Positions 1 through 6,044 of a stretch of DNA of 7,387 bases are shown one piece after another (positions within the stretch are counted from its first letter, which is position 1; each line of letters begins with the position of its first letter). Under the pieces are notes generated by a model that made no database searches, was not told the DNA's origin, and saw only the letters and a program-made list of their open reading frames with translations. The stretch comes from an uncultured Acidobacteriota bacterium (lineage in GTDB: Bacteria > Acidobacteriota > Vicinamibacteria > Vicinamibacterales > SCN-69-37). The position numbers and the translations under genes were made by a program. The stretch is taken from contig CALFMR010000419.1 in the NCBI GenBank assembly GCA_937880585.1, positions 1 to 7,387 on the forward strand, given 5' to 3'.

Positions 1-1
1 C

Positions 2-1474
2 CTTCGCGCGGGCGAAGAGGCCGACGCGCGAACGGCGCTCGAGACGTCGTGGAATCTCGACAAGAGCTCGCCGCTCACGAAGAACCTGCTCCAACTGCTC
101 GACGACCTCGACACGTTCACGGTCGTGCCGCACGGGCCGTTCATTTTCAAGTTCGCGCCAGACGAAGCCGCGGTCCTCGAAGCGTACGCATTACCGCTTG
201 CCGACGAAGCGTACCGCCAGTACACCGAGCGCTACGGGTTCACGCCCAAGGGGCCCATCCTCATCGAGGTGTTTCCGCGTCACGACGACTTCGCCGTGCG
301 CACGTTCGGATTGCCCGGTCTCTACGGCGCGCTGGGCGCGTGTTTCGGCCGCGTGATCGGGATGGACTCGCCGCGCGCGCGTCCGCCGGGCGATTTCAGT
401 TGGCAGGCGACGCTCTGGCACGAGCTCGCGCACGTCTTCACGCTGCAGTTGTCCGACTACCGCGTACCGCGGTGGCTGACCGAAGGCATCTCGGTCTACG
501 AGGAGCACCGCCGCAATCCCGCGTGGGGACGCGAGCTGACGTTGCAGTACGCGCGCGCGCTCAACAAGGGCCAGACGTTCGGCGTGAAGAAGCTGCCCGA
601 CGCGTTCAAGCATCCCGAGACGCTGGCGATGGCCTACTTCGAAGCCTCGCTCGTCGTCGAGCACCTCGTCGATCTCAACGGTGAGAGCGGACTGCGGACG
701 CTCCTGCTCGCGTACAAGAACGGTGCGACCGACACCGACGCGTTCTCGCGCGCGTTCGGGAAGAGCGCCGACGACGTCGAGGCGTCGTTCCAGGCGTTCG
801 TCCAGAAGCAGTACGGCGCGCTCGCCGCGGCGATGGGCGATCCCCCGCGCCAGGTGGACGCGAACGACGTCGACGGTCTCCGCGCGCGCGCCGAGGCAGC
901 GCCGGGAAACTTCGTCAGCCAGCTCACGTACGGTCAGGCGCTGTTCCGCATGCAGGACCTCGCCGGCGCGCGCGCGCCGCTCGAGCGCGCCGCGCAACTG
1001 GCGCCCGAGGCGTCCGGCGACACGAGCCCGCACATGCTGCTCGCGGCCATCGCGAAGCAGGACGGCGACACGACGGGCGCCCGGCGCGAACTGCGCGCGC
1101 TTCTGACCTACGACCACACGAACGTCGTCGCCGCGCGCGAGCTCGCGCAGTTGGCGACCGACGCCAAGGCGACCGACGACGAGGACTTCGCGCTGCGGCT
1201 CGTCGCCGATCTCGATCCGTTCGACGCCGACACGCACACGCGCCTCGCGCAGCGACTGATGGCCCGCGGCGAGTACGCGCCGGCCGCCGTCGAGCTGCAG
1301 GCCACGCTCGCGCTCGGGCCGGCCAATCCTGCCGAGGCGCACGCGGATCTCGCCGAGGTCTATCTGAAGATGAACAAGCGCGACGACGCCAAGCGTGAAG
1401 CTCTGGCCGCGCTCGAAGTCGCGCCGACATTTGCGCGCGCGCAGGACTTGCTCCTCCAGGCTTCAGCACGATGA
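2..1474 (+). CDS. Gluzincin-type (peptidase MA-like) metallopeptidase with TPR repeats, 5' end missing
   Basis: The frame is open from the left edge, so the N-terminus lies outside the window; a GTG at 125 would be an artificial start inside the domain. Numbering from base 2, a zinc-peptidase motif HELAH sits at residues 140-144. It is followed 17 residues later by Glu161 in the context WLTEG, the HExxH...E arrangement of the M1-like/peptidase MA superfamily, with Glu141 as general base. After residue ~290 the protein is helical with TPR-like pairs to the C-terminus; the first residues also look like the end of a TPR (ARTALETSWNLDKSSP). Expected role is proteolysis or protein binding in the envelope, but the substrate is unknown and any signal peptide is off-window. 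The stop overlaps the next start as ATGA, suggesting translational coupling with the caspase-fold gene. The family call is firm; activity is inferred from intact ligands. Confidence 0.9.
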   Translation, partial: LRAGEEADARTALETSWNLDKSSPLTKNLLQLLDDLDTFTVVPHGPFIFKFAPDEAAVLEAYALPLADEAYRQYTERYGFTPKGPILIEVFPRHDDFAVRTFGLPGLYGALGACFGRVIGMDSPRARPPGDFSWQATLWHELAHVFTLQLSDYRVPRWLTEGISVYEEHRRNPAWGRELTLQYARALNKGQTFGVKKLPDAFKHPETLAMAYFEASLVVEHLVDLNGESGLRTLLLAYKNGATDTDAFSRAFGKSADDVEASFQAFVQKQYGALAAAMGDPPRQVDANDVDGLRARAEAAPGNFVSQLTYGQALFRMQDLAGARAPLERAAQLAPEASGDTSPHMLLAAIAKQDGDTTGARRELRALLTYDHTNVVAARELAQLATDAKATDDEDFALRLVADLDPFDADTHTRLAQRLMARGEYAPAAVELQATLALGPANPAEAHADLAEVYLKMNKRDDAKREALAALEVAPTFARAQDLLLQASAR

Positions 1475-2472
1475 CTTGCCACAGCCTCTCCTCTATGCGA
1501 CGAATTGCCGCGATCCTGACGGTGGCATTGGCGATGGGTCTGTCCGTCCCGGCCCGAGCCGCCGCGGACAACGATCGCTTCGTTCTCCTCATCTCGGGTG
1601 CGTCGGGCGATCCGGAGTATGCGGCGGCGTTTCGCAAGTGGGTGGATACGCTCGAATCGACGCTGCACGACAAGTTTCAGTACGCGGCCGACCATGTCGT
1701 CGTGCTGACCGAGACGCCGAAGGCGGGGGAGTCGAAGGCCACGGCCGACGGGGTTCGCCAGGCGGTCGCCGCGCTCAAACCGCGGCTGACGCCGACCGAT
1801 CAGCTCGTCGTCATTCTCATCGGACACGGATCGGATGACGCGTCGGGCGCGAAGTTCAATCTCGTCGGACCCGATCTCACCGTGAAGGATTGGTCCGAGC
1901 TATTGGCGTCCGTGCCCGGTCATCTCGCCGTGGTCGACACGACGAGCGCGAGCTTTCCGTTTCTCGCCGGACTCTCGGGCCATGACCGCGGGATCATCAC
2001 CGCGACCAACTGCGTCGCGCAGCGCTACGCGACAGTTTTCCCCGACGCGTTCATCCAGGCGTTGTCGTCCGATGCCGCCGATCTCGACAAGAACGGCCGT
2101 GTGTCGCTGCTCGAGGCCTTTACGACGGCGTCGCGCACGGTCGCGCAGCACTACGAGCAGGGCGGCATCATGGCGACCGAGGTGGCGCTCCTCGATGACA
2201 ACGGGGATGGGAAAGGGACGGTTGCCGGGACGGAGAACGCCGCCGACGGCAACGTCGCGGCCGTGACCTATCTGCAGGGCGTCGCGGTCCAGACGTCGAC
2301 CGATCCGGAAACGCAGCGTCTGCTCACGCGACAGCGCGAGCTGACCGATCAGATCGACGCCCTCCGCCGGCGCCGCGGCGAGATGGCCGCCGACGAATAC
2401 AACCGGACGCTCGAAGGCCTGCTGACCGAGCTCGCGACCGTCTCGCATGACCTGAGAGAGAAGCAAAGATAA
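1471..2472 (+). CDS. Secreted C13/caspase-fold protein without catalytic Cys, with EF-hand-like loops
   Basis: A signal peptide is clear: after MRR a hydrophobic stretch (IAAILTVALAMGLSV) ends at an ARA|A-type cleavage site. ATG 1471 overlaps the previous stop; ATG 1495 (Met9) is an alternative start giving a neater signal peptide. The mature domain looks like the caspase/legumain (C13) fold: a strand followed by His119-Gly (VVILIGHGSDD), then a second strand VVD156 followed by TTSASF. That is where caspases and C13 enzymes carry the nucleophile Cys, but here only Thr/Ser are present (Thr158, Ser159, Ser161). A canonical EF-hand loop occupies residues 204-215 (DLDKNGRVSLLE), and a half-loop DDNGDGKG lies at 242-249. 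The last ~50 residues are charged and helical, probably coiled coil. I recall similar Cys-less bacterial proteins in uncharacterised families, so this may be a pseudo-protease, a Ser-dependent enzyme or a scaffold. It is probably exported with the TPR metallopeptidase encoded just upstream. Confidence 0.82.
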   Translation: MTCHSLSSMRRIAAILTVALAMGLSVPARAAADNDRFVLLISGASGDPEYAAAFRKWVDTLESTLHDKFQYAADHVVVLTETPKAGESKATADGVRQAVAALKPRLTPTDQLVVILIGHGSDDASGAKFNLVGPDLTVKDWSELLASVPGHLAVVDTTSASFPFLAGLSGHDRGIITATNCVAQRYATVFPDAFIQALSSDAADLDKNGRVSLLEAFTTASRTVAQHYEQGGIMATEVALLDDNGDGKGTVAGTENAADGNVAAVTYLQGVAVQTSTDPETQRLLTRQRELTDQIDALRRRRGEMAADEYNRTLEGLLTELATVSHDLREKQR

Positions 2473-2482
2473 CGTCGAACGC

Positions 2483-3142
2483 TCATCCCCACCACTCCAC
2501 GCGCTGGCGTTCGGGGCGGCGGAAGATCCAGACGGCGACGACGCCGGTGACGAATCCGCCCAGGTGCGCCCAGAACGCGACGCCGCCGGGGTTGGCCGTC
2601 TGGGCGAGCCGGCCGACGCCGCCGAGAATCTGGATCAGGAACCAGAAGCCGAGAAACAACACGGCCGGCACTTCGACGATGTCGATGAAGATGATGATCG
2701 GGATCAGGACGAGAATGCGCGAGTGCGGGAACATCACGAGGTACGCGCCCATCACGCCGGCAATCGCACCGCTCGCGCCAATGAGCGGCACCGGCGAGTG
2801 CGGCGAGGCCCACACTTCAGCCATGCCCGCGAGGTAGCCCGCGAGCAGGTAGAAGACGAGATAGCGCGCGTGCCCGAAGCGATCCTCGACGTTGTCGCCG
2901 AAAATCCAGAGCGTGAGCAGATTGCCGCCGACGTGGAGCAGGCCCGCGTGCAGGAACATCGACGTCGTGGCCGTGAGCCACGAGGCGTGCGCCGGCACGA
3001 GGCCGTAGGTGAAGATCAGTCGCTCGAGCGCCGTGTCGGGCAGCGTCCATTCGTACAGGAAGACGACCAGGTTCACGCCGATGAGCAGGTAGGTGACCCA
3101 GGGCGTCGTGCGGGATGGAATGACGTCGCGAAGCGGGACCAT
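2483..3142 (-). CDS. Rhomboid family intramembrane serine protease
   Basis: This 219-residue polytopic membrane protein cleaves substrate transmembrane helices within the bilayer. All family signatures are visible: HxxxN in the second core helix (His70-Val-Gly-Gly-Asn74), the nucleophile in GASG (Ser124), and the partner His193 in FWAHLGG in the last core helix. The SerHis dyad is therefore intact. The N-terminal motif PLRD and the following helix (YLLIGVNLVVFLYEW) are typical of the short six-helix bacterial type, and there is no extra cytosolic domain. The loop between helices 4 and 5 contains a very hydrophobic IPIIIFIDIVEVPA stretch, also usual for this subgroup. The ATG at 3142 is preceded by a -10-like TATACT but no obvious ribosome binding site. 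It converges with the caspase-fold gene, 10 bp apart. The substrate is unknown. Confidence 0.97.
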   Translation of the reverse strand: MVPLRDVIPSRTTPWVTYLLIGVNLVVFLYEWTLPDTALERLIFTYGLVPAHASWLTATTSMFLHAGLLHVGGNLLTLWIFGDNVEDRFGHARYLVFYLLAGYLAGMAEVWASPHSPVPLIGASGAIAGVMGAYLVMFPHSRILVLIPIIIFIDIVEVPAVLFLGFWFLIQILGGVGRLAQTANPGGVAFWAHLGGFVTGVVAVWIFRRPERQRVEWWG

Positions 3143-3156
3143 CGGGGCGTCCCGTC

Positions 3157-3162
3157 AGTATA
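3157..3162 (-). promoter_or_regulatory. Candidate -10 hexamer for the rhomboid gene
   Basis: Read on the minus strand this is TATACT, one base from the sigma-70 consensus, in an otherwise very GC-rich 66-bp divergent gap. It lies 14 bases before the ATG, which would give a leader of only a few bases. No recognisable -35 box is present, so this is tentative. Confidence 0.45.
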
Positions 3163-3208
3163 GAAGCGCGGCGCGGCGGCGCGCCGGACATCGGAGACCA
3201 ACGACGAG

Positions 3209-3484
3209 ATGACGTGTACCGCGTGCGGCGCGACGATCGCCGACAAAGCCATTGTCTGTTACCGGTGCGGCGCGCCGACGGCCGTGCCCGTGCGGCGCGG
3301 TGGTCCGCCGCCGGCCCCTCGGCGTCCGATCGTGCCGGCCGCCGTCGCGATCGCCGGCGCCGGCGCGCTCGAAATCGTCGGCTTCACGCACGCGACGGGC
3401 GCCGCCGCGGCCACGCCCGAGATGGCCGCCGGCGCGGTGCTTGCGGCCGTGGGCGCCTGGCTGCTCCTCCGACGCCGGCGCTAG
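3209..3484 (+). CDS. Small zinc-ribbon membrane protein
   Basis: This is a 91-residue protein. It starts with a double CxxC zinc ribbon (Cys3, Cys6, Cys17, Cys20; knuckles CTAC and CYRC followed by Gly). A Pro/Arg-rich linker (residues ~24-40) follows, then two hydrophobic segments (about 41-59 and 69-87), and it ends in RRRR. The layout is that of bacterial 'zinc-ribbon domain-containing' membrane proteins with the ribbon in the cytosol. Function is not known for this architecture; the ribbon may mediate protein contacts. It is transcribed divergently from the rhomboid gene and lies 55 bp upstream of the FHA-GAF-phosphatase gene on the same strand, so it could share its signalling context. 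A GGAG at 3192-3195 is about 13 bases before the ATG, further than ideal for a ribosome binding site. Coding potential is supported by the zinc motif and membrane pattern. Confidence 0.82.
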   Translation: MTCTACGATIADKAIVCYRCGAPTAVPVRRGGPPPAPRRPIVPAAVAIAGAGALEIVGFTHATGAAAATPEMAAGAVLAAVGAWLLLRRRR

Positions 3485-3516
3485 CGGCGTCCTCCGCCGT
3501 CCGCGCGGCGTTCGTG

Positions 3517-3522
3517 TACACT
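3517..3522 (+). promoter_or_regulatory. Candidate -10 hexamer for the FHA-GAF-phosphatase gene
   Basis: TACACT, an AT-richer island 17 bases before the ATG at 3540, between the zinc-ribbon stop and this start. The -35 region is not recognisable. If real, the phosphatase gene has its own promoter with a very short leader, which matches the lack of a Shine-Dalgarno sequence before it. Confidence 0.35.
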
Positions 3523-3539
3523 GAGCGCCGCTGAACGCG

Positions 3540-5153
3540 ATGGCCGTTCCCCGCCTGCACGTCAACGATCCCCGTGGCGAGCGCGAGGTCACGCTCGATC
3601 ACTTCCCCTTCACCATGGGCCGCCGCGAGACCAACGATCTGCGGCTCAGCGGCGGGGAAGTCTCGCGCGAGCACGCCGAGATCGTCTCGGCCGACGGCCA
3701 CTTCATCCTGCGCGACCGCGACTCCCGCTACGGCACGTTCGTCAACGGCGAAGCCATCAAGGAGTGTCAACTCCGATCGGGCGATCGCATCGCGCTCGGC
3801 CGCGGCGGCGGGGCGGACCTCGAGTTCTGCATGGACGACCGTCCGGCCGGCACCCGGTCGACGACGGCGGCGCGTGACGACCTGCGGCAGATCGCGGCGC
3901 TCCTCCAGGGCGTGCGCGCGCTCGGGTCGGGCCGCGTGCTGCAGGACGTGCTGGCGCTCGTGCTCGACTCCGCGCTCGACATCTCGGGCGCCGAACGCGC
4001 GTTCATCATGTTGTCGACCGCGGACAACGAGCTCGAGTTCAAGCTCGCGCGCGGCCGCAACAAGCAGACGCTGACGGATGCGACCTTCGCGACCAGCCGC
4101 AAGATCCCCGAAGAAGTCTTCCGCACGGGCACGACCAAGGTCGTGACCGATCTGTTCGACGACGACTTCGCCGGCGTGCACATGGGCACGGTCGCGCTCG
4201 GCATCCGGCATGTCGTCTGCGTGCCGCTCAACTTCGTGCACTACGTCGAGGCGGCCGAAGCCAAGGGCGACGATCGGCGGATCGGCGTGCTCTATCTCGA
4301 CAGCCGCGAGACGGGCACACTGCTCTCCGAGAGCACGCGCACGGGGCTCGAGACGCTGGCGGCCGAAGCGTCGGTCGCGATCGAGAACGCGCGGCTCTAC
4401 CGCGAGAAGCTCGAGAAGGCGCGCATGGAGCAGGAGATGCGCATCGCGGCCGAGATTCAGCAGGCGCTCCTGCCCAAGCCGCGCGCGAGTCTCGGCTTCG
4501 TCGAGGCCTCGGCCGCGAGCGTGCCGTGCCGATCGATTGGCGGCGACTTCTTCGACTACTTCGACGAGCCCGGTGCGTCGTTCGGCTTCACGCTCGGGGA
4601 CGTCGCGGGCAAGGGGCCGCCGGCCGCGCTCATGAGCGCGCTGATGCAGGGCATGTTCGCCGCGCACGCGTCGCTGCGGCAGGATCCGGCCGAGGCGGTG
4701 ACCGTCATCAACAAGGCGCTCTGCCGCCGCGGTATCGAGTCGCGCTTCGTCACGCTGCTCTTCGGGATCGTCGACACGGCCGGGCAGCTCGCCTACTGCA
4801 ACGCGGGTCACAATCCGCCGTTCGTGGTGGGGAAGAGCGGCGTGCGGCGGCTCGACGTCGGCGGACCGGTCGTCGGGCTCCTGGACATGGCGCCGTACTC
4901 GCTCGGCCGCGCCACGCTCGATCCCGGCGACGTCGTCGTCCTCTACAGCGACGGCGTGTCGGAGGCGTTCAACGCGGCCGGTGAGGACTTCGGCGACGCG
5001 CGCCTGCTCGAGGTGGCGCAGTCGGCCGCCGGCGTCGCGGCGCACGCGCACGTCGAGCGCATCATCGCGGCCGTCCGCGCCTTCACCAAGGGCGCGCCGC
5101 AGAGCGACGACATCACCGTGATGGTGATCCGCTACCTCGGCGCGTCGGCTTGA
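3540..5153 (+). CDS. FHA-GAF-SpoIIE (PP2C/PPM) serine/threonine phosphatase
   Basis: This is a 537-residue soluble three-domain regulator. Residues ~5-98 form an FHA phosphothreonine-binding domain with the hallmark residues GR (27-28), SxxH-type Ser42-Arg43-x-His45, and Asn69-Gly70. Residues ~115-285 are a GAF sensor domain. A charged helix (about 281-308, ENARLYREKLEKARMEQE) links to the SpoIIE/RsbU-type PP2C domain (~310-533). Metal-binding positions are intact: Asp336 in GGDFFDYF, Asp354 in GDVAGKG, Asp471 in YSDG and Asp523/Asp524 in QSDDIT. Such enzymes usually dephosphorylate an anti-sigma-antagonist (STAS) protein in partner switching, but no STAS or anti-sigma kinase gene is in the window, so the target must lie elsewhere. 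The FHA domain suggests that a Ser/Thr kinase recruits or controls it. The ATG start has no clear ribosome binding site. A small membrane protein gene follows 12 bp downstream. Confidence 0.97.
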   Translation: MAVPRLHVNDPRGEREVTLDHFPFTMGRRETNDLRLSGGEVSREHAEIVSADGHFILRDRDSRYGTFVNGEAIKECQLRSGDRIALGRGGGADLEFCMDDRPAGTRSTTAARDDLRQIAALLQGVRALGSGRVLQDVLALVLDSALDISGAERAFIMLSTADNELEFKLARGRNKQTLTDATFATSRKIPEEVFRTGTTKVVTDLFDDDFAGVHMGTVALGIRHVVCVPLNFVHYVEAAEAKGDDRRIGVLYLDSRETGTLLSESTRTGLETLAAEASVAIENARLYREKLEKARMEQEMRIAAEIQQALLPKPRASLGFVEASAASVPCRSIGGDFFDYFDEPGASFGFTLGDVAGKGPPAALMSALMQGMFAAHASLRQDPAEAVTVINKALCRRGIESRFVTLLFGIVDTAGQLAYCNAGHNPPFVVGKSGVRRLDVGGPVVGLLDMAPYSLGRATLDPGDVVVLYSDGVSEAFNAAGEDFGDARLLEVAQSAAGVAAHAHVERIIAAVRAFTKGAPQSDDITVMVIRYLGASA

Positions 5154-5165
5154 CGACGCTCGCTC

Positions 5166-5498
5166 GTGACTCGGCGCGCGATCCTTCTCATCTGGCTCTG
5201 CATCGGCGTCGCCGTCTGGTGCGGGTTCTACGAGCTGTATCTCTCGCGCGGCGCCCGCGAATATCTGCAGCGTGAAGCCGAGTTCGAGCTCGGCCGCGGC
5301 CCGCGCGTCTCGATGTCCGAGGTCATGGCCCGCGCGCGCCGCGACGGCACGATCGCGTCGACGATCTGGGCCGTCGCAATCACCGGCGCCGGCTGGATGA
5401 CGGAAGTGAGACGGAGACAGGGAATTAGGGATCAGGGGGCAGAACTAAAGATGGCACCGCGAGCCCCCGAGCGTAGCGAGGGCGGCGAAGCGCCGTAG
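5166..5498 (+). CDS. Small membrane protein of unknown function with repeat-derived C-terminus
   Basis: A GTG start 12 bp after the phosphatase stop gives 110 residues. Residues 4-24 (AILLIWLCIGVAVWCGFYEL) form a strong membrane helix with an Arg pair before it, and residues ~62-77 (TIASTIWAVAITGAGW) are a second hydrophobic segment. The region between is charged and probably extramembrane. After about residue 80 the sequence becomes arginine-rich and low in hydrophobicity. The last ten residues (PERSEGGEAP) and the TAG stop are encoded by the first copy of the 72-bp repeat, so the native C-terminus was probably lost or extended when that DNA arrived. No family is recognised. Close spacing suggests co-transcription with the phosphatase, perhaps giving it a membrane link, but that is speculation. 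Confidence 0.68.
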   Translation: MTRRAILLIWLCIGVAVWCGFYELYLSRGAREYLQREAEFELGRGPRVSMSEVMARARRDGTIASTIWAVAITGAGWMTEVRRRQGIRDQGAELKMAPRAPERSEGGEAP

Positions 5499-5521
5499 GC
5501 GCGGGGGTGGGGCCCCGCGCC
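5498..5521. terminator. GC-rich hairpin in repeat copy A, possible terminator
   Basis: A 9-bp perfect stem (GGCGCGGGG/CCCCGCGCC) with a 6-base loop starts within the TAG stop codon of the upstream membrane protein gene. There is no T-tract after it, so intrinsic termination is uncertain; RNA 3'-end protection is equally possible. The stem is symmetrical and would form on either strand. Confidence 0.4.
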
Positions 5522-5568
5522 ACTGCAAGGAAGATGACACGAGCGTAGCGAGGGCGGCGAAGCGCCGT

Positions 5569-5594
5569 GGGCGCGGGGGTGGGGCCCCGCGCCC
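5569..5594. terminator. GC-rich hairpin in repeat copy B, possible terminator
   Basis: The stem is the same as in copy A but one base pair longer (10 bp, GGGCGCGGGG/CCCCGCGCCC), because both flanking bases differ from copy A and form a G-C pair. No T-tract follows. It lies 25 bases upstream of the candidate -10 of the SET gene. Confidence 0.4.
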
Positions 5595-5618
5595 CTGCAA
5601 AGAAGATGACACGGCGGA

Positions 5619-5624
5619 TACAAT
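5619..5624 (+). promoter_or_regulatory. Candidate -10 hexamer for the SET-hydrolase operon
   Basis: TACAAT, one mismatch from TATAAT, ends nine bases before the GTG start at 5634. Transcription would begin at or almost at the start codon, giving a leaderless or near-leaderless mRNA, and no Shine-Dalgarno is present. A TGCAAA 17 bases upstream, supplied by repeat copy B, is a poor -35 match. Confidence 0.5.
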
Positions 5625-5633
5625 CTCCGGATC

Positions 5634-6044
5634 GTGCCTATCCCTCTGTCCGCCCTGTCCCGTCGTCGATCGAAGATTGCCGGCTGGGGCGTCTATACGA
5701 AAGTCGACATCAACAAGAACACGCGCATCATCGACTACGCCGGCGAGTTGATCACGCACAAGCAGAGCGCGCGGCGTGAGCGGAAGCAGGTGGCCCGCGG
5801 CGAGATCTGGTGCTTCACGGTCAACCGGCGCTGGGTGCGTGACGCGGAGGTTGGCGGCAACGTCGCGCGGTTCATCAATCACGCGTGCCGGCCGAACTGC
5901 TACATCGAGATCGACGGCCACACCATCTGGATCCGCGCCGCGCGCAACATCCGCGCGGGCGAAGAGCTGAGCTACGACTACTGCACGGACGGCGAAGCGA
6001 CCATCCCGTGCAAGTGCCGGCCCGGCTGCCAGCGCCTCTTGTGA
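5634..6044 (+). CDS. SET-domain protein lysine methyltransferase with post-SET zinc motif
   Basis: This compact 136-residue protein is almost only a SET domain, which transfers methyl from S-adenosylmethionine to a lysine side chain. Visible signatures are the SAM-binding G-W-G-V motif (residues 17-20, GWGVYTK), the knot motif RFINHACRPNC (79-89) with the Asn-His pair, and the catalytic-Tyr motif ELSYDY (111-116). A C-terminal post-SET CKCRPGC follows at 126-132. Cys89 plus Cys126, Cys128 and Cys132 would form the zinc site that closes the lysine channel. The spacing C-x-C-x3-C is one residue shorter than the common C-x-C-x4-C. There is no pre-SET or targeting domain, so substrate choice must come from the SET core. 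The start is a GTG preceded by TACAAT. The stop overlaps the next start by GTGA. The target is unknown; ribosomal or DNA-binding proteins are possible. Confidence 0.95.
   Translation: MPIPLSALSRRRSKIAGWGVYTKVDINKNTRIIDYAGELITHKQSARRERKQVARGEIWCFTVNRRWVRDAEVGGNVARFINHACRPNCYIEIDGHTIWIRAARNIRAGEELSYDYCTDGEATIPCKCRPGCQRLL

Larger units (their letters stand above)
5469..5612 (+). repeat. 72-bp tandem direct repeat, two copies, each with a strong hairpin
   Basis: Copy A is 5469-5540 and copy B 5541-5612, directly adjacent and 69/72 identical. The differences are at unit positions 29 (A/G), 54 (A/C) and 61 (G/A). Each unit begins GAGCGTAGCGAGGGCGGCG and ends GAAGATGACAC. Each contains an inverted repeat GGCGCGGGG/CCCCGCGCC with loop GTGGGG (arms 5498-5506/5513-5521 in A and 5570-5578/5585-5593 in B). 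A shorter GGCG-AAG-CGCC hairpin precedes it. Just before copy A, 5449-5458 resembles the unit's 3' end (AAGATGGCAC), so a third, degraded boundary may exist. The element resembles dispersed GC-rich palindromic (REP-like) repeats of large soil genomes. It could act as a terminator between the membrane gene and the SET gene. Confidence 0.95.

Noticed and set aside
191..1342. Minus-strand frame of 383 codons opposite the metallopeptidase gene
   Set aside because: Arg/Glu/Val-rich shadow frame with no motifs; the plus frame carries HELAH and TPRs.
2473..2482. Shared terminator between the convergent caspase-fold and rhomboid genes
   Set aside because: Only 10 bp separate the stops and no inverted repeat or T-tract is visible there.
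3384..5051. Long open frame on the minus strand (555 codons) opposite the phosphatase gene
   Set aside because: It is the antisense shadow of the GC-rich FHA-GAF-SpoIIE gene; the translation is Arg/Ala-rich with no fold motifs, whereas the plus strand has intact domains throughout.
5469..5612. CRISPR-like array
   Set aside because: The two units are directly adjacent with no spacers, and the unit is longer than CRISPR repeats.
5432..5623. Minus-strand ORF with internally repeated peptide
   Set aside because: It is simply the translation of the 72-bp tandem repeat on the other strand; the peptide repetition follows from the DNA repeat.
5885..6040. Upstream extension of the hydrolase from ATG 5885
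   Set aside because: The extra residues are an alternative-frame reading of the SET gene; GTG 6041 begins right at the first hydrolase strand and overlaps the SET stop in a typical coupled arrangement.
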